Part shown: piece after piece, positions 45,616 through 54,453 of the stretch
Position numbering within the stretch: the first letter of the stretch is position 1
Layout: the number at the start of each line of letters is the position of its first letter
Origin: CAVYXK01 sp963772445
GTDB taxonomy: Bacteria > Pseudomonadota > Alphaproteobacteria > Acetobacterales > Acetobacteraceae
Direction: 5' to 3'
DNA: 64,000 nucleotides
NCBI GenBank assembly: GCA_963772445.1
Contig: CAVYXK010000019.1
Location: 992,001-1,056,000 of the forward strand
Translations under genes and position numbers: made by a program
Notes under the pieces: generated by a model
Databases searched by the model: none
Told to the model about the DNA's origin: nothing
Seen by the model: the letters and a program-made list of their open reading frames with translations, nothing else

Positions 45616-46261
45616 CTATGCGGCGCGGCTGGTTTGTCGCAGGTTCATACGGCTGGATTTCGCGAATATCGAATTGGGCCATTCCTGGAATGCGGCGGCG
45701 AACCGCTGATGCTCCCTTCCGAACACCAGAAGTAGAGCGGGGTCGAACATACCTGGGCGTGTCCGCTCGCGACTGTCCCCATACAAGAGAGCTCGCATGG
45801 TGTCGTCATGCGATAAGGTTTGCTTATAAGGCCGCTCTTCTCTCAGCGCAGAATAAACATCGCAAATGCTCACAATGCGAGCTGCCGTCGGAATGACCTC
45901 TCCCGCGAGACCATCTGGATAACCAGTCCCATCCCAGCATTCGTGGTGCGCACGGGCGACCTCCGCGCAAAAAACGAGTCCCGCCGCTCGTAAGCGGTCA
46001 GCGCCGATCGTGGTGTGAGTTCCGAGCGAGCGACACTTCCTCACAGCTCAAGGCGGTAGGCTTGTTCCAGATAAATTCGGCAATGCCTGATTTGCCGATG
46101 TCGTGCCAATATGCGGCATGGATCACCTGCTCTGAATTTTCGCTACTCAGTCCTAAAAGTTGACAAAAGTGCATCGCGTAGAAAGCGACGGCGCCAGCGT
46201 GTTGGTCCATGCTAAGCCAGGTTGCACACGCTTGCGTGAAAAGCAACCGGAAATTGCACAC
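45616..46261 (-). pseudogene. HD-GYP domain protein, frameshifted fragment
   Basis: The first frame (to about 46018) holds MDQHAGAVAFYAMHFCQLLG and VIHAAYWHDIGKSGI, the HD metal-binding motif. A one-base shift leads to THTTIGADRLRAAGLVFCAE, HHECWDGTGYPDGL (the GYP signature) and ARIVSICDVYSALREERPYK. HD-GYP proteins are c-di-GMP phosphodiesterases. There is no sensor domain upstream, and the C-terminus differs from the family end, so this is probably a relic of a larger regulator. Confidence 0.7.
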
Positions 46262-46278
46262 AAGAGCGTTTTAACGCT

Positions 46279-46392
46279 TCAGGCGTCTTTTCCTGCGTCG
46301 ATGATGACCGGGGCCTTCGGTCGGTCCTTCGGCTTACACCTGATCCGACGCGGGTCGCGCGCTATGACGACGTGCGGGTTATTGGTCAGCAT
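46279..46392 (-). CDS. Very small protein, 37 aa (MLTxxPxVVIA family)
   Basis: MLTNNPHVVIARDPRRIRCK then PKDRPKAPVIIDAGKDA. Basic with a hydrophobic strand. The N-terminus matches the small ORF at 8424 (MLTRHPNIVIAPPPKR), which supports both as real genes of one unnamed family. Function unknown. Confidence 0.4.
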   Translation of the reverse strand: MLTNNPHVVIARDPRRIRCKPKDRPKAPVIIDAGKDA

Positions 46393-46521
46393 GAACGGAG
46401 AGATGGGCGGAGCCGCGCCTGGGTAGGTCGGGGACATCCAACGACAGGGCCGGCCCCCGTGTTTCTGTGCCAATGGCACAAGAACGGAAACCTTGGATTC
46501 ACGCTAAACTCTTGATTTTCT

Positions 46522-46596
46522 TGGAGCGGGCGAAGGGATTCGAACCCTCGACCCCAACCTTGGCAAGGTTGTGCTCTACCCCTGAGCTACGCCCGC
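46522..46596 (-). tRNA. tRNA-Gly (anticodon GCC)
   Basis: Acceptor GCGGGCG pairs with CGCCCGC; D-arm GTAGCTCAGGGGTAGAGC; anticodon arm with CCTTGCCAAGG (GCC anticodon); T-arm GAGGGTTCGAATCCCTT; encoded CCA end. It marks the change from IS-rich to core sequence. Confidence 0.95.
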
Positions 46597-46785
46597 ACTC
46601 CACGGAAATCGATCCGCTACCTAAAGACCTGACGCCCCCTTTGCAAGACGGCCCATAACTAACCCCGGCCCCCGCCCCACGCGTCCATCGCACCCCGCCC
46701 CACCCTGCCCCGTCCTTGTCAACCGGGCCAGTTATGACATGTATTACCGCGCGCTCAGGGGCAGCCTCGAGGGACCAGGAACGTC

Positions 46786-47745
46786 ATGGACGTCATCATC
46801 GGCAAGAACCAGGCCGCGCCCGGCGGCAACCGGACTACGCCGCAGGGCACGCAAAAGGACATGATCGTCGAAGGCGATCAGAAGACGTTCATGCGGGATG
46901 TGGTGGAGGCCTCGCGTCAGCTTCCCGTCCTGGTGGATTTCTGGGCCACGTGGTGCGGCCCCTGCAAGCAGCTCACGCCAACGTTGGAAAAAGTGGTCCG
47001 TGCCGCCGGCGGTCGCGTGAAGCTGGTCAAGATCGACATCGACCAGAACCGCGCGCTGGTTCAGCAGCTCGCTCAGCTCGGGCTGCCGTTGCAATCGGTG
47101 CCGACGGTCGCAGCGTTCTGGCAGGGGCAGATCGCCGACTTGTTTCAGGGCGCGCAGCCGGAATCCGAGGTCAAGCGGTTCGTCGAGGGCTTGCTGAAGC
47201 TAGCCGGGGGCTCGATGCCAACCGCCGATCTGCTGGCCGAGGCCAAGGCGGCGGCCGAGGAAGGCGATGCCCAGGGCGCCGCCGAACTGTTCGGTGCGCT
47301 GGCTCAGCAGGAGCCTGAGAATGCGGAGGCCTGGGGCGGCCTGATCCGCGCGATGATGGCGCTCGGGCAGGAGGACGCGGCGCGCGAGACCCTGGCGCAG
47401 GTGCCGTCGAAGATCGCCGATCATGCCGAGATCGCCGGCGCCCGCAGCGCGCTTGCGCTGGCCGAGGAAGGGCGCAAGGCCAAGTCCCAGCTCCAGTCAC
47501 TGCAGCAGCGGGTGGCCACCGATCCAGCCGATTTCCAGGCACGCTACGACCTCGCCACCGCCCTGAACGCGGTCGGCGAACGTGCCACGGCCGCGGACCA
47601 CCTGCTCGAGATCATCCGCCGCGACCGCGCCTGGAAGGATGACGCGGCCAAACTTCAGCTCCTGAAATTCTTCGAAGCCTGGGGGGTCGAGGACCCGGCC
47701 ACCGTGGCAGCACGCCGCAAGCTCTCCTCCCTGCTTTTTTCCTGA
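46786..47745 (+). CDS. cnoX: CnoX/YbbN-like thioredoxin-TPR co-chaperone
   Basis: 319 aa. Thioredoxin domain with intact WCGPC (ATWCGPCKQLTP, about residues 56-60) and cis-Pro in SVPTVAAFWQ, then a TPR-like helical half (AAAEEGDAQGAAELFGALAQ; RYDLATALNAVGERATAADH). This is the layout of CnoX, a chaperedoxin that protects unfolded proteins from oxidation and hands them to GroEL or DnaK. The CGPC form is the alphaproteobacterial type with redox activity. First gene of a coupled four-gene operon (stop/start overlap TGATG with the next). Confidence 0.88.
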   Translation: MDVIIGKNQAAPGGNRTTPQGTQKDMIVEGDQKTFMRDVVEASRQLPVLVDFWATWCGPCKQLTPTLEKVVRAAGGRVKLVKIDIDQNRALVQQLAQLGLPLQSVPTVAAFWQGQIADLFQGAQPESEVKRFVEGLLKLAGGSMPTADLLAEAKAAAEEGDAQGAAELFGALAQQEPENAEAWGGLIRAMMALGQEDAARETLAQVPSKIADHAEIAGARSALALAEEGRKAKSQLQSLQQRVATDPADFQARYDLATALNAVGERATAADHLLEIIRRDRAWKDDAAKLQLLKFFEAWGVEDPATVAARRKLSSLLFS

Positions 47746-48410
47746 TGTCGTGCTTCCACCCGCGGGCGGAGGATCTGCCGGCCGAATTCGCCGTCTTCCC
47801 GCTCGAGGGTGCGCTGTTGCTGCCGCGCGGCAAGCTGCCGCTCAATATCTTCGAGCCACGCTACCTGGCGATGACCGAGGACGCGCTCGCCGCCGGCAGA
47901 ATGTTCGGCATGATCCAGCCAGATCCCAGCGGTCGGCCGGGGCCGTGCGGCCCGGCGCTCTATCGGGTCGGTTGTCTGGGGCGGCTTTCCTCGTTCAGCG
48001 AGACCGACGACGGCCGCTACCTGATCACGCTGACCGGCGTCATCCGCTTCTCGGTCGCTGTCGAGCTGGCCGTGCAGCGCGGCTATCGCCGGGTGCGCGG
48101 GGATGTATCTGCTTATCTGGCCGACCTCCACACCGAGCCGCATCCGATCTCGGTGGAACGCGAGGCACTGGTCGCGGCGCTGCGCGGCTATTTCGCCCGC
48201 CGCGGCTTCGAGGCGAACTGGGATGCGATCCGCCGTATCCCCAACGACATGCTGGTGATCACGCTGGCGATGATCTGTCCGTTCGAACCGGCCGAGAAGC
48301 AGGCATTGCTGGAAGCCGAGACCGAAGCCGATCGGGCAGTCGCGCTGCTGGCCCTGTTGCAGATGGGGGCGGCCGCCCCGGACGATTCGGTCGCCCGGCG
48401 AGCGAGCTGA
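47745..48410 (+). CDS. LON substrate-binding domain protein
   Basis: 221 aa. Lon N-terminal-like domain only: FAVFPLEGALLLPRGKLPLN, IFEPRYLAMTEDAL, GCLGRLSSFSETDDGRYLIT and RFSVAVELAVQRGYRRV are the family segments, with no ATPase or protease part. Stand-alone proteins of this type are common beside cnoX in alphaproteobacteria; a role in protein quality control is inferred. Start ATG overlaps the cnoX stop. Confidence 0.9.
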   Translation: MSCFHPRAEDLPAEFAVFPLEGALLLPRGKLPLNIFEPRYLAMTEDALAAGRMFGMIQPDPSGRPGPCGPALYRVGCLGRLSSFSETDDGRYLITLTGVIRFSVAVELAVQRGYRRVRGDVSAYLADLHTEPHPISVEREALVAALRGYFARRGFEANWDAIRRIPNDMLVITLAMICPFEPAEKQALLEAETEADRAVALLALLQMGAAAPDDSVARRAS

Positions 48411-48414
48411 GACG

Positions 48415-48615
48415 ATGCCAGACGACGATCCGCCGCGGCCGGTGCCGATCGACCCCAGGTTGCTGGAAATCCTGGTGTGTCCCCTCACCAAGGGTCCGCT
48501 GGAATACGACCGCGAGCGGGGCGAGTTGATCAGCCGGAAGGCCGGCCTCGCCTATCCGGTCCGGGACGGCATTCCGATCATGCTGCCCGAGGAAGCCCGA
48601 CCACTGGACGAGTGA
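48415..48615 (+). CDS. Trm112-family zinc-binding protein
   Basis: 66 aa: PIDPRLLEILVCPLTKGPLE, then GLAYPVRDGIPIMLPEEAR, the standard Trm112 pattern, though only one Cys of the zinc site remains (LVCPLTKG), as in many bacterial members. Trm112 proteins act as partners of methyltransferases. It sits 4 bases after the LON-domain gene and its stop overlaps the next start. Confidence 0.92.
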   Translation: MPDDDPPRPVPIDPRLLEILVCPLTKGPLEYDRERGELISRKAGLAYPVRDGIPIMLPEEARPLDE

Positions 48616-48968
48616 TGCCCACGGTCACCGAGCTTCGGCTGAACCGGGCCGAGCGCACCCTGGAGCTGAGCTTCGACGACGGGTCCCGCTTCACCCTCCC
48701 GGCCGAGTATCTCCGCGTCGAGAGCCCTAGCGCCGAGGTGCAGGGCCACGAGCCAGGGGAACGGAAGGTGATTGCCGGCCGGCGGCATGTCGGCATCATC
48801 GGGATCGAGCCGGTCGGCAACTACGCGGTCCGGCTGATCTTCGACGATCTGCACGACACCGGCATCTTTTCCTGGGAGTACCTGCACCAGCTCGGCCGCG
48901 AGCAGGACCGGCGGTGGCAGGCCTACCTGGACGCCCTCGCCTCACGCGGCCTGCGCCGCGATCCGTAG
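48615..48968 (+). CDS. DUF971 (gamma-butyrobetaine hydroxylase-like N-terminal) protein
   Basis: 117 aa. VTELRLNRAERTLELSFDDG, FTLPAEYLRVESPSAEVQGH and VGNYAVRLIFDDLHDTGIFS then WEYLHQLG are typical DUF971 sequences, a small fold also linked to iron-sulphur assembly helpers. ATG overlaps the Trm112 stop (TGATG). Last gene of the operon; the palindrome downstream may end the transcript. Confidence 0.9.
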   Translation: MPTVTELRLNRAERTLELSFDDGSRFTLPAEYLRVESPSAEVQGHEPGERKVIAGRRHVGIIGIEPVGNYAVRLIFDDLHDTGIFSWEYLHQLGREQDRRWQAYLDALASRGLRRDP

Positions 48969-49046
48969 TGGACGAGGGGGCTCCGCCCCCCATTGTTCCC
49001 TTGGGTCCCCCGCCAGGAGACAGTCGTCCCCTGGATCCCTCGGACT

Positions 49047-49120
49047 TGGTTTGGTGTGAAGGGGGCCGGCCGAGACCTTGCCTACCGCTCGGCGTGGCCG
49101 GCCCCCTTCACACCAAACCA
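49047..49120. repeat. 25-bp perfect palindrome between operons
   Basis: TGGTTTGGTGTGAAGGGGGC + CGGCC at 49047-49071 pairs perfectly with 49096-49120 across a 24-base loop. It sits in a stretch (48970-49200) full of smaller G/C hairpins, e.g. GGGGCTCCGCCCC and CCAAGGGCGATGCCCTTGG. It has the look of a dispersed intergenic element that also serves as a terminator. Confidence 0.8.
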
Positions 49121-49224
49121 AAACTGAAGGGTTCCAAGGGCGATGCCCTTGGCCGGGGGTGCGGGGGGGCAGAGCCCCCCTGGCCTTTGCGGCGCCGCGT
49201 CGCATGGGCCTATAAACCGGCGCG

Positions 49225-50091
49225 ATGAAACATTGGCGAATCGAGGACATTGCCTGGGGCCGGTTCGATCCAGCGAAGGTGGACTTGGCGGTCGTGCCGC
49301 TCGTCAAAGCCGCCGCGATGGTGGAGCGCAACGGCACCGACTACGCGATCTACCTCAACCGGGTGTTCCACGATGACCCGGATTTCCGCCACGCGGCCGA
49401 TTACTGGGCCGCCGAGGAAGTCCAGCATGGCGATGCGCTTGGCCGCTGGGCGATGCTGGCCGACCCCACCTGGGACTATGCGGCAGCGTTCGAGCGTTAC
49501 AAAGCCGGGTTCTCCCTCCCGCTCGACGCCGAGAAATCAGTTCGGGGCTCGCGTACCGGCGAACTGATCGCCCGCTGCATGGTGGAGACGGGCACCTCCA
49601 GTTACTACACCGCACTTGCCGATGCGACCGCCGAGCCGGTGCTGGCCCATATCTGTCGCCACATCGCGGCCGACGAGTTCCGCCATTTCAAGCTGTTCTA
49701 TGACCATATGCGCCGCTATCTCGGCCGCGAGAGGATCGGTTTGGCACGCCGCCTCGCCATCGCCGCCGGCCGGATCCGCGAAAGCGAGGACGACGAGCTC
49801 GCTTTCGCATATCACTGCGGTAACGAACCAACGTCGCTGGCCTATGATCGCCGCCGTTGCAGTGCCGCCTACATGTCGGGGGCGATGGGGTTTTACCGTT
49901 TCCGCCATGTCGAGCGGGGAATCGGGATGATCTTCAAGGCGGTGGGGCTGCCCCCGCGCGGCCGTCTCTCAGATATGGCAGCCAGGGCCATGTGGCACCT
50001 GTTGAGATGGCGGCGAGACCGCCTCGGCCGCCGTACAGTTTTCGGAGCGATACGGCGGGTGGGTGGCGAGGCGCCATTGTCGGCCGGCTAA
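49225..50091 (+). CDS. Ferritin-like di-iron protein
   Basis: 288 aa, mostly helical. Paired iron ligands: E in VERNGTDYAIY, EEVQH in YWAAEEVQHGDALGRW, ETGTSSYYTALA and ADEFRHFKLFYDHM, the ExxH pattern of ferritin-like carboxylate oxidases. The basic C-terminus (WRRDRLGRRTVFGAIRRVGG) is not part of the usual fold. Substrate unknown; acyl-ACP desaturase-like or hydroxylase-like chemistry is possible. A single gene with its own promoter after the palindrome region. Confidence 0.8.
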   Translation: MKHWRIEDIAWGRFDPAKVDLAVVPLVKAAAMVERNGTDYAIYLNRVFHDDPDFRHAADYWAAEEVQHGDALGRWAMLADPTWDYAAAFERYKAGFSLPLDAEKSVRGSRTGELIARCMVETGTSSYYTALADATAEPVLAHICRHIAADEFRHFKLFYDHMRRYLGRERIGLARRLAIAAGRIRESEDDELAFAYHCGNEPTSLAYDRRRCSAAYMSGAMGFYRFRHVERGIGMIFKAVGLPPRGRLSDMAARAMWHLLRWRRDRLGRRTVFGAIRRVGGEAPLSAG

Positions 50092-50350
50092 CGCAGCGCT
50101 GTTCGCGCCGCTGTCCCCGGGCGGCCTGCCACTCACCCCGCGCTCTGCCAGATACCGCCCACGGGGCCGCGGACAGGGCGACCGGGTGACGTGCTTCGGC
50201 TGGGTACGGATCCCCCGCATCTGGCTCTCCGGCCGTGTCGACGACTCGGAATTCCAGATCTGATCCGCTTTATGCTGCGAGGTTGCAGAATCGTTCATAA
50301 GCTTTCTGGACGTACTCTTAAGCGCAACAAACTCAGCCTCAAGCGACTGA

Positions 50351-51724
50351 TCAGGTTAAGAGCGAGAACAAATTAATTGAACTCGGATTAGTAAGGTTCT
50401 CGAAGGTTATCCTGGTGTTGTCCGAGAGCGCTATCGTGGTAGAGCCACCACTTACAGTGGCATTATTGATCGCATTCGTGCCCGCTGAAATACCATAGCC
50501 GCCAAGCAGCAATAAGTCATTCGGATTGAAATCCGTGATGACATCACTTCCACCGGCTTGGCCGTTAAAAAACAAGAACGTATTGAACCCACCGCCGCCC
50601 GACATCGTCGCATTGCCGGTCCCGGCAGTGATCGCATCATTTCCCGATCCGCCGGCGAGGGAATCATTACCGCTACCGGCAAAGATCGCGTTATTGGAGC
50701 TCGACCCCGCCGCGTTCAGGGTCTCATTTCCATTGCCCGCCGTGTACGACATACCGACCGAACCAAAATAGATTACAGACGAACCATCTGCGCCAGAAAT
50801 CGTGCTGGCCGTCGAACCACCGATGATGACCGCCGAGCCATTCGCTCCGGCCACGAATGTCAGCGTCGAGCTGTCATCGAAAATAAGCTCGTTCGAAGAG
50901 GCGCCGCCAAAAACCGTCTCCGGTCCTGTCGTGCCAACGATCGTGCTGCTTGACGACGGATTCCCGATGAACAGGCTCGACGACGAGCCAAGGAAATACA
51001 GCCCCGCCTGCGCGCCGAAAATTGTCTCGGGGCCGGTACCGCCTGCAACAGTTTCGTTCACGGAGCCGTTGCTGAAAACTTCTAAGCTGCCCGAACCGCC
51101 AAAGATCAGACCACCGCTGCCATAGGTCGCGACAGTGTTGCTGCCGGCCCCGGCAATTATCGTGTCATGGCCATATGACAGGCCGAGATTCGTGCCCCCG
51201 GACGCATCCAGGAACATGACGTTGCCGCCTGTGCCACCTGCTACCGTCCCACTGCCATTCGCAAAGAATGTGTCGTTCCCGTTACCGGCCGCGACGTTGT
51301 ACGTGGAGCCCGGCACCAAACCTAACAGGTCGTTTCCGTCGCCGGTTGCAATCAAATCGGTTCCGCTACCGGCGGTGGTGTACAGAACTATGCTGCCATC
51401 CCCGCCAATGAAATTCTGCGCACCGGCGATGGTGAAGCTTCCACCGCCGGTACTGTCCGCCGCAAATGCATATCCGGACGGGACGAACACTGTCCCGCCA
51501 GCGACCGACGGCGCAATGACCAGCTCATTTGTCTCTCCGGCTACCGCTGGTGACGTGGTGCCAGGGGGCGGGACATAGACCTGGGCGTTGAGCAAATTCG
51601 CGCCCAGGGCAGAAACAAGAGCAGCGGCGATCGCCTGCGCCACTGGAGCGTTCTGAGGTCCGTCAAAACTATAGCTGATGCTTGTCTTAGTCGGGGCTCC
51701 AGGTACCGTAACCGTCGTGGCCAT
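50351..51724 (-). CDS. Calcium-repeat (RTX-like) surface protein
   Basis: 457 aa, acidic and Gly/Ser/Asn/Asp-rich, no cysteines and no N-terminal signal peptide. Many loose GGxGxD-type units (AGNGNDTFFANGSG; AGSGNDSLAGGSGNDAIT) and a last VITDFNPNDLLLLGGYG segment typical of RTX/hemolysin-type calcium-binding proteins secreted by type I systems through a C-terminal signal. No partner ABC transporter is visible. The N-terminal 60 residues (TKTSISYSFDGPQNAPVAQA) occur in similar proteins of acetic-acid-bacterium relatives, from memory. Probably a matrix or adhesion protein. Confidence 0.75.
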   Translation of the reverse strand: MATTVTVPGAPTKTSISYSFDGPQNAPVAQAIAAALVSALGANLLNAQVYVPPPGTTSPAVAGETNELVIAPSVAGGTVFVPSGYAFAADSTGGGSFTIAGAQNFIGGDGSIVLYTTAGSGTDLIATGDGNDLLGLVPGSTYNVAAGNGNDTFFANGSGTVAGGTGGNVMFLDASGGTNLGLSYGHDTIIAGAGSNTVATYGSGGLIFGGSGSLEVFSNGSVNETVAGGTGPETIFGAQAGLYFLGSSSSLFIGNPSSSSTIVGTTGPETVFGGASSNELIFDDSSTLTFVAGANGSAVIIGGSTASTISGADGSSVIYFGSVGMSYTAGNGNETLNAAGSSSNNAIFAGSGNDSLAGGSGNDAITAGTGNATMSGGGGFNTFLFFNGQAGGSDVITDFNPNDLLLLGGYGISAGTNAINNATVSGGSTTIALSDNTRITFENLTNPSSINLFSLLT

Positions 51725-52131
51725 TCAATCGTTCTCCTGGACCTGCCAGTCGGCTCCAGCGTGAGCGGGCAAACACAAGGCTTTTTAGGTGATTTACGTG
51801 AGATGGCACAACCCCAAGGTCCGAGCGCGTTTCGTCCGGGCAGCGCGCCGGTCCGGTGGGCCGGCAAGCCGAGGAGGATCCCCTGGGGGATCTGGATTGA
51901 GTATTTCCCACGCGCGCGCGTGTTCGCGTGCTACTCGTGGCGATGCCCTTGCGAGGGCGCGGACAGTTCGGCCACGGTGTCGCCGCTGAGGGATTTACCG
52001 GGCGAGCGCGTCGTCCCCGGACACATTGGCTGCTTTGGCGCAGCAACATTCATCGCGCTCGGCGGCTGCACAATTCTTCTGGAACGACGCGGAGGGGTTG
52101 GAAAGTCGCTATGGCCGGACGGCACTTCACA
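51725..52131. other. Intergenic stretch, no supported gene
   Basis: 407 bases between the calcium-repeat gene and the CHAT gene; no convincing frame. Likely holds the promoter of the calcium-repeat gene. Confidence 0.4.
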
Positions 52132-54451
52132 TCATATCACCGGCACGAAACTCGTCGGCACGAAGGCGGCCCAGTAGAATGGCATTGGATAGGTGCGCAT
52201 TGTCTCGATCTGCGCCTGACGCAGGGCCTCTGGGACCGAGTGCGTCGCGTCCAGTTTAAGGTAGAAACTGGCCATCAAAGCGCTGGTGGCCTGGTCCGAA
52301 ATCTCCCACAGTGTGGCTATCACGTTCTGCGCGCCGGCAAACAGAAAACCGCGCACAAGCCCGACCAGATCGTCGCCGTCTGAGAGCTCGCTCACCGCGG
52401 TTTCGCAGGCACTCAACGTGACAAGCCGCGCGTTCAGCCGCAGTGTGTAGAGGCTGCCGACGGTCAGATCGCCGGTGTCGCCGGGATCGGGTGCGAGGAG
52501 CAGGCGCGATCCGAGCGGGTTCGCAGCGTTGAACTGCCCGTGGCTGGCGATGTGCAGAAAGGCCTTGCCCGGCGCATCCTCACGAAACGCGGCCAGCGTG
52601 GCCGCCGGTCCGATCAGCAAGACAGGGCCCGGCAGCAGCATGCTCACACGCTCGGCTTCCGCCTGCGCACTAGGCAGCGGTGGCGCGTCGCCCGGTCTCG
52701 CCGGATTGCCGATGATCAGGCTGCCCGTGCCGTTGGCCCGGTCGCGTTCGCCAATAGTCAGCGCGCTCAGGCTGGGGACCTGGCGGATGCTGAAGGCTTC
52801 AATCAGAAAGCCTCTACCGTCGTGCAGAGCCGCGAACGGCACGTAATGCAAGATACCGAACGGCACGATCAGCAGCCGATTGGTGGCGATCGACTGGCGA
52901 ACAGGTGCGACTAGCGTGTTGTAGGCCCCCTGGCAGTGCGTTTGAGTATCCTGCGATGATGTCACGCTTCGCAGCAACCCGAGCACCAACTGGTTTATAT
53001 CGGGTGCTGCAATTGGCACAGCATTAAGCGTGCTGCGGCTGACCACGAACGCGACCCAGCCGGCATCGGTGTGATAATATGCGACCGCCGTTTCGTCCGG
53101 CGCCAACGCGGCTCGGATCGTCTCCAGCCCCACCGGCCTCACGCTGATCAGCGGAGCCAGCGATGGCGCCTGGGCGGCGATCTCGTTTCTGATCGCGGCG
53201 GGATTGGCCGCGCGCGTCGCCGATTGTGGATCGGCGGCGGTGGAAGCAAGCGCAAGCTGACCCTCGGCGAGGTCAAGCCGGTTCAGCAGCGATGTCGCTT
53301 GTCCAGCGGACAGCTCAGGTGGAACCATATCGTCGCGGCTTGCGAGCAGATCGACCAGCGAGCGGCTGCGTGCCCGCTCTGAATAACTGAGGGCAGCATC
53401 GAGCTGCCCGGCGGCGAGCAGCAGATCGACCATCGCGGCATAGACCGCCTGCTTGTCCGCGGCGAACCCAATTCGTCCCTGATCGGAGCTGACGGAGCGG
53501 CGCATGCTCTCGACATCGTCGATGCTGCGCTGGAAGTAGCCTCGTGCGTCATCCGGCCGACCGAGAAGCTTTGCCGCGCGGCCGCGGTCTGTACAGAACC
53601 AGCCATTCGACATCGCGATACGCGGGCAGTCCGGGATATGCGAGCAGTGCGTCCAGGTGCTGCACGGCTTCCTGAGGTCGGCCGAGTTCCAACAACGAAT
53701 GCGCGGCGAGGTATTCGACATAGACATTTCCGGCCGGCGCATAGGAATAGACATCGAACCAACCCGCCGAGAATTGGTTGAAAATATCCAGTCTGAATGG
53801 GGCGGTTTTGCCTGGGCCGAACAACGTTTGCAGCGTGCTGACGCCATAGTCGCGGAGCAGCCGCCGCTCAGGGTCGAGCAGCAGGTCGAGCGCCGCTTTG
53901 TTGTCGGCGACCGCGGAGTAGAGATTGGCGGCGTAGTAGACCTGCTTCGGGTCGTAGCTGCGGCCGAACTGCGCGGCTGCAGTACGGGCTGTGCCGGTAT
54001 CACCAGTACGCGCCGCGGCCAGCGCACGCACGTAGCGGGATCCATCGTCGCTACCGTTCGCGAGACTTGCGGCTCTGGCTGGTTGCCCAAGGGCGAGCGC
54101 AATCAAGGCCTCGCGCCCAGTTATCCCGTCCGATCGGTCACCGCTGCGGGAGACATACAGCGCGAGCGTCGTCGAGGCTTTGCCGAAATCACCGTATTTA
54201 AGATAGATGTCGCTCAGCAGCAAAAGCTGCTTCGGGCTCAGGTTATCGGCGCCGCGCGCTTCATAGCGTTGGCGGACCAAGTCGATGCGACCGGACCGTA
54301 GGTCTTGCAGATCCTGGTCGTCGATGCCGGTGGACGACGCTACGCTCGTCTTCGCAACCTCGTAGTTGGTGACGAACGCAGCGGAGGCACAGCCGGACAG
54401 CAGCGGCACCACGGTGCCAAGCAATAGACGTTGGCGGTTCAGGATTGGCAT
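52132..54451 (-). CDS. TPR-CHAT peptidase-domain lipoprotein (one frameshift)
   Basis: ATG 54451: MPILNRQRLLLGTVVPLLSG-C, a lipobox, so a lipoprotein. Then TPR-like helices (KQLLLLSDIYLKYGDFGKAS; YVEYLAAHSLLELGRPQEAV). Near 53590 the frame shifts by one base and continues GRAAKLLGRPDDARGYFQ into the CHAT domain, with catalytic His in FLHIASHGQFNAANPL and Cys in TLSACETAVSELSDGDDLVG, VRGFLFAGAQNVIATLWEI. CHAT domains are caspase-like cysteine proteases, here placed in the periplasm or outer membrane. With the shift corrected the protein is about 770 aa. It starts 2 bases after the putative outer-membrane protein gene, so the two are coupled. Confidence 0.82.
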
Positions 54452-54453
54452 GA

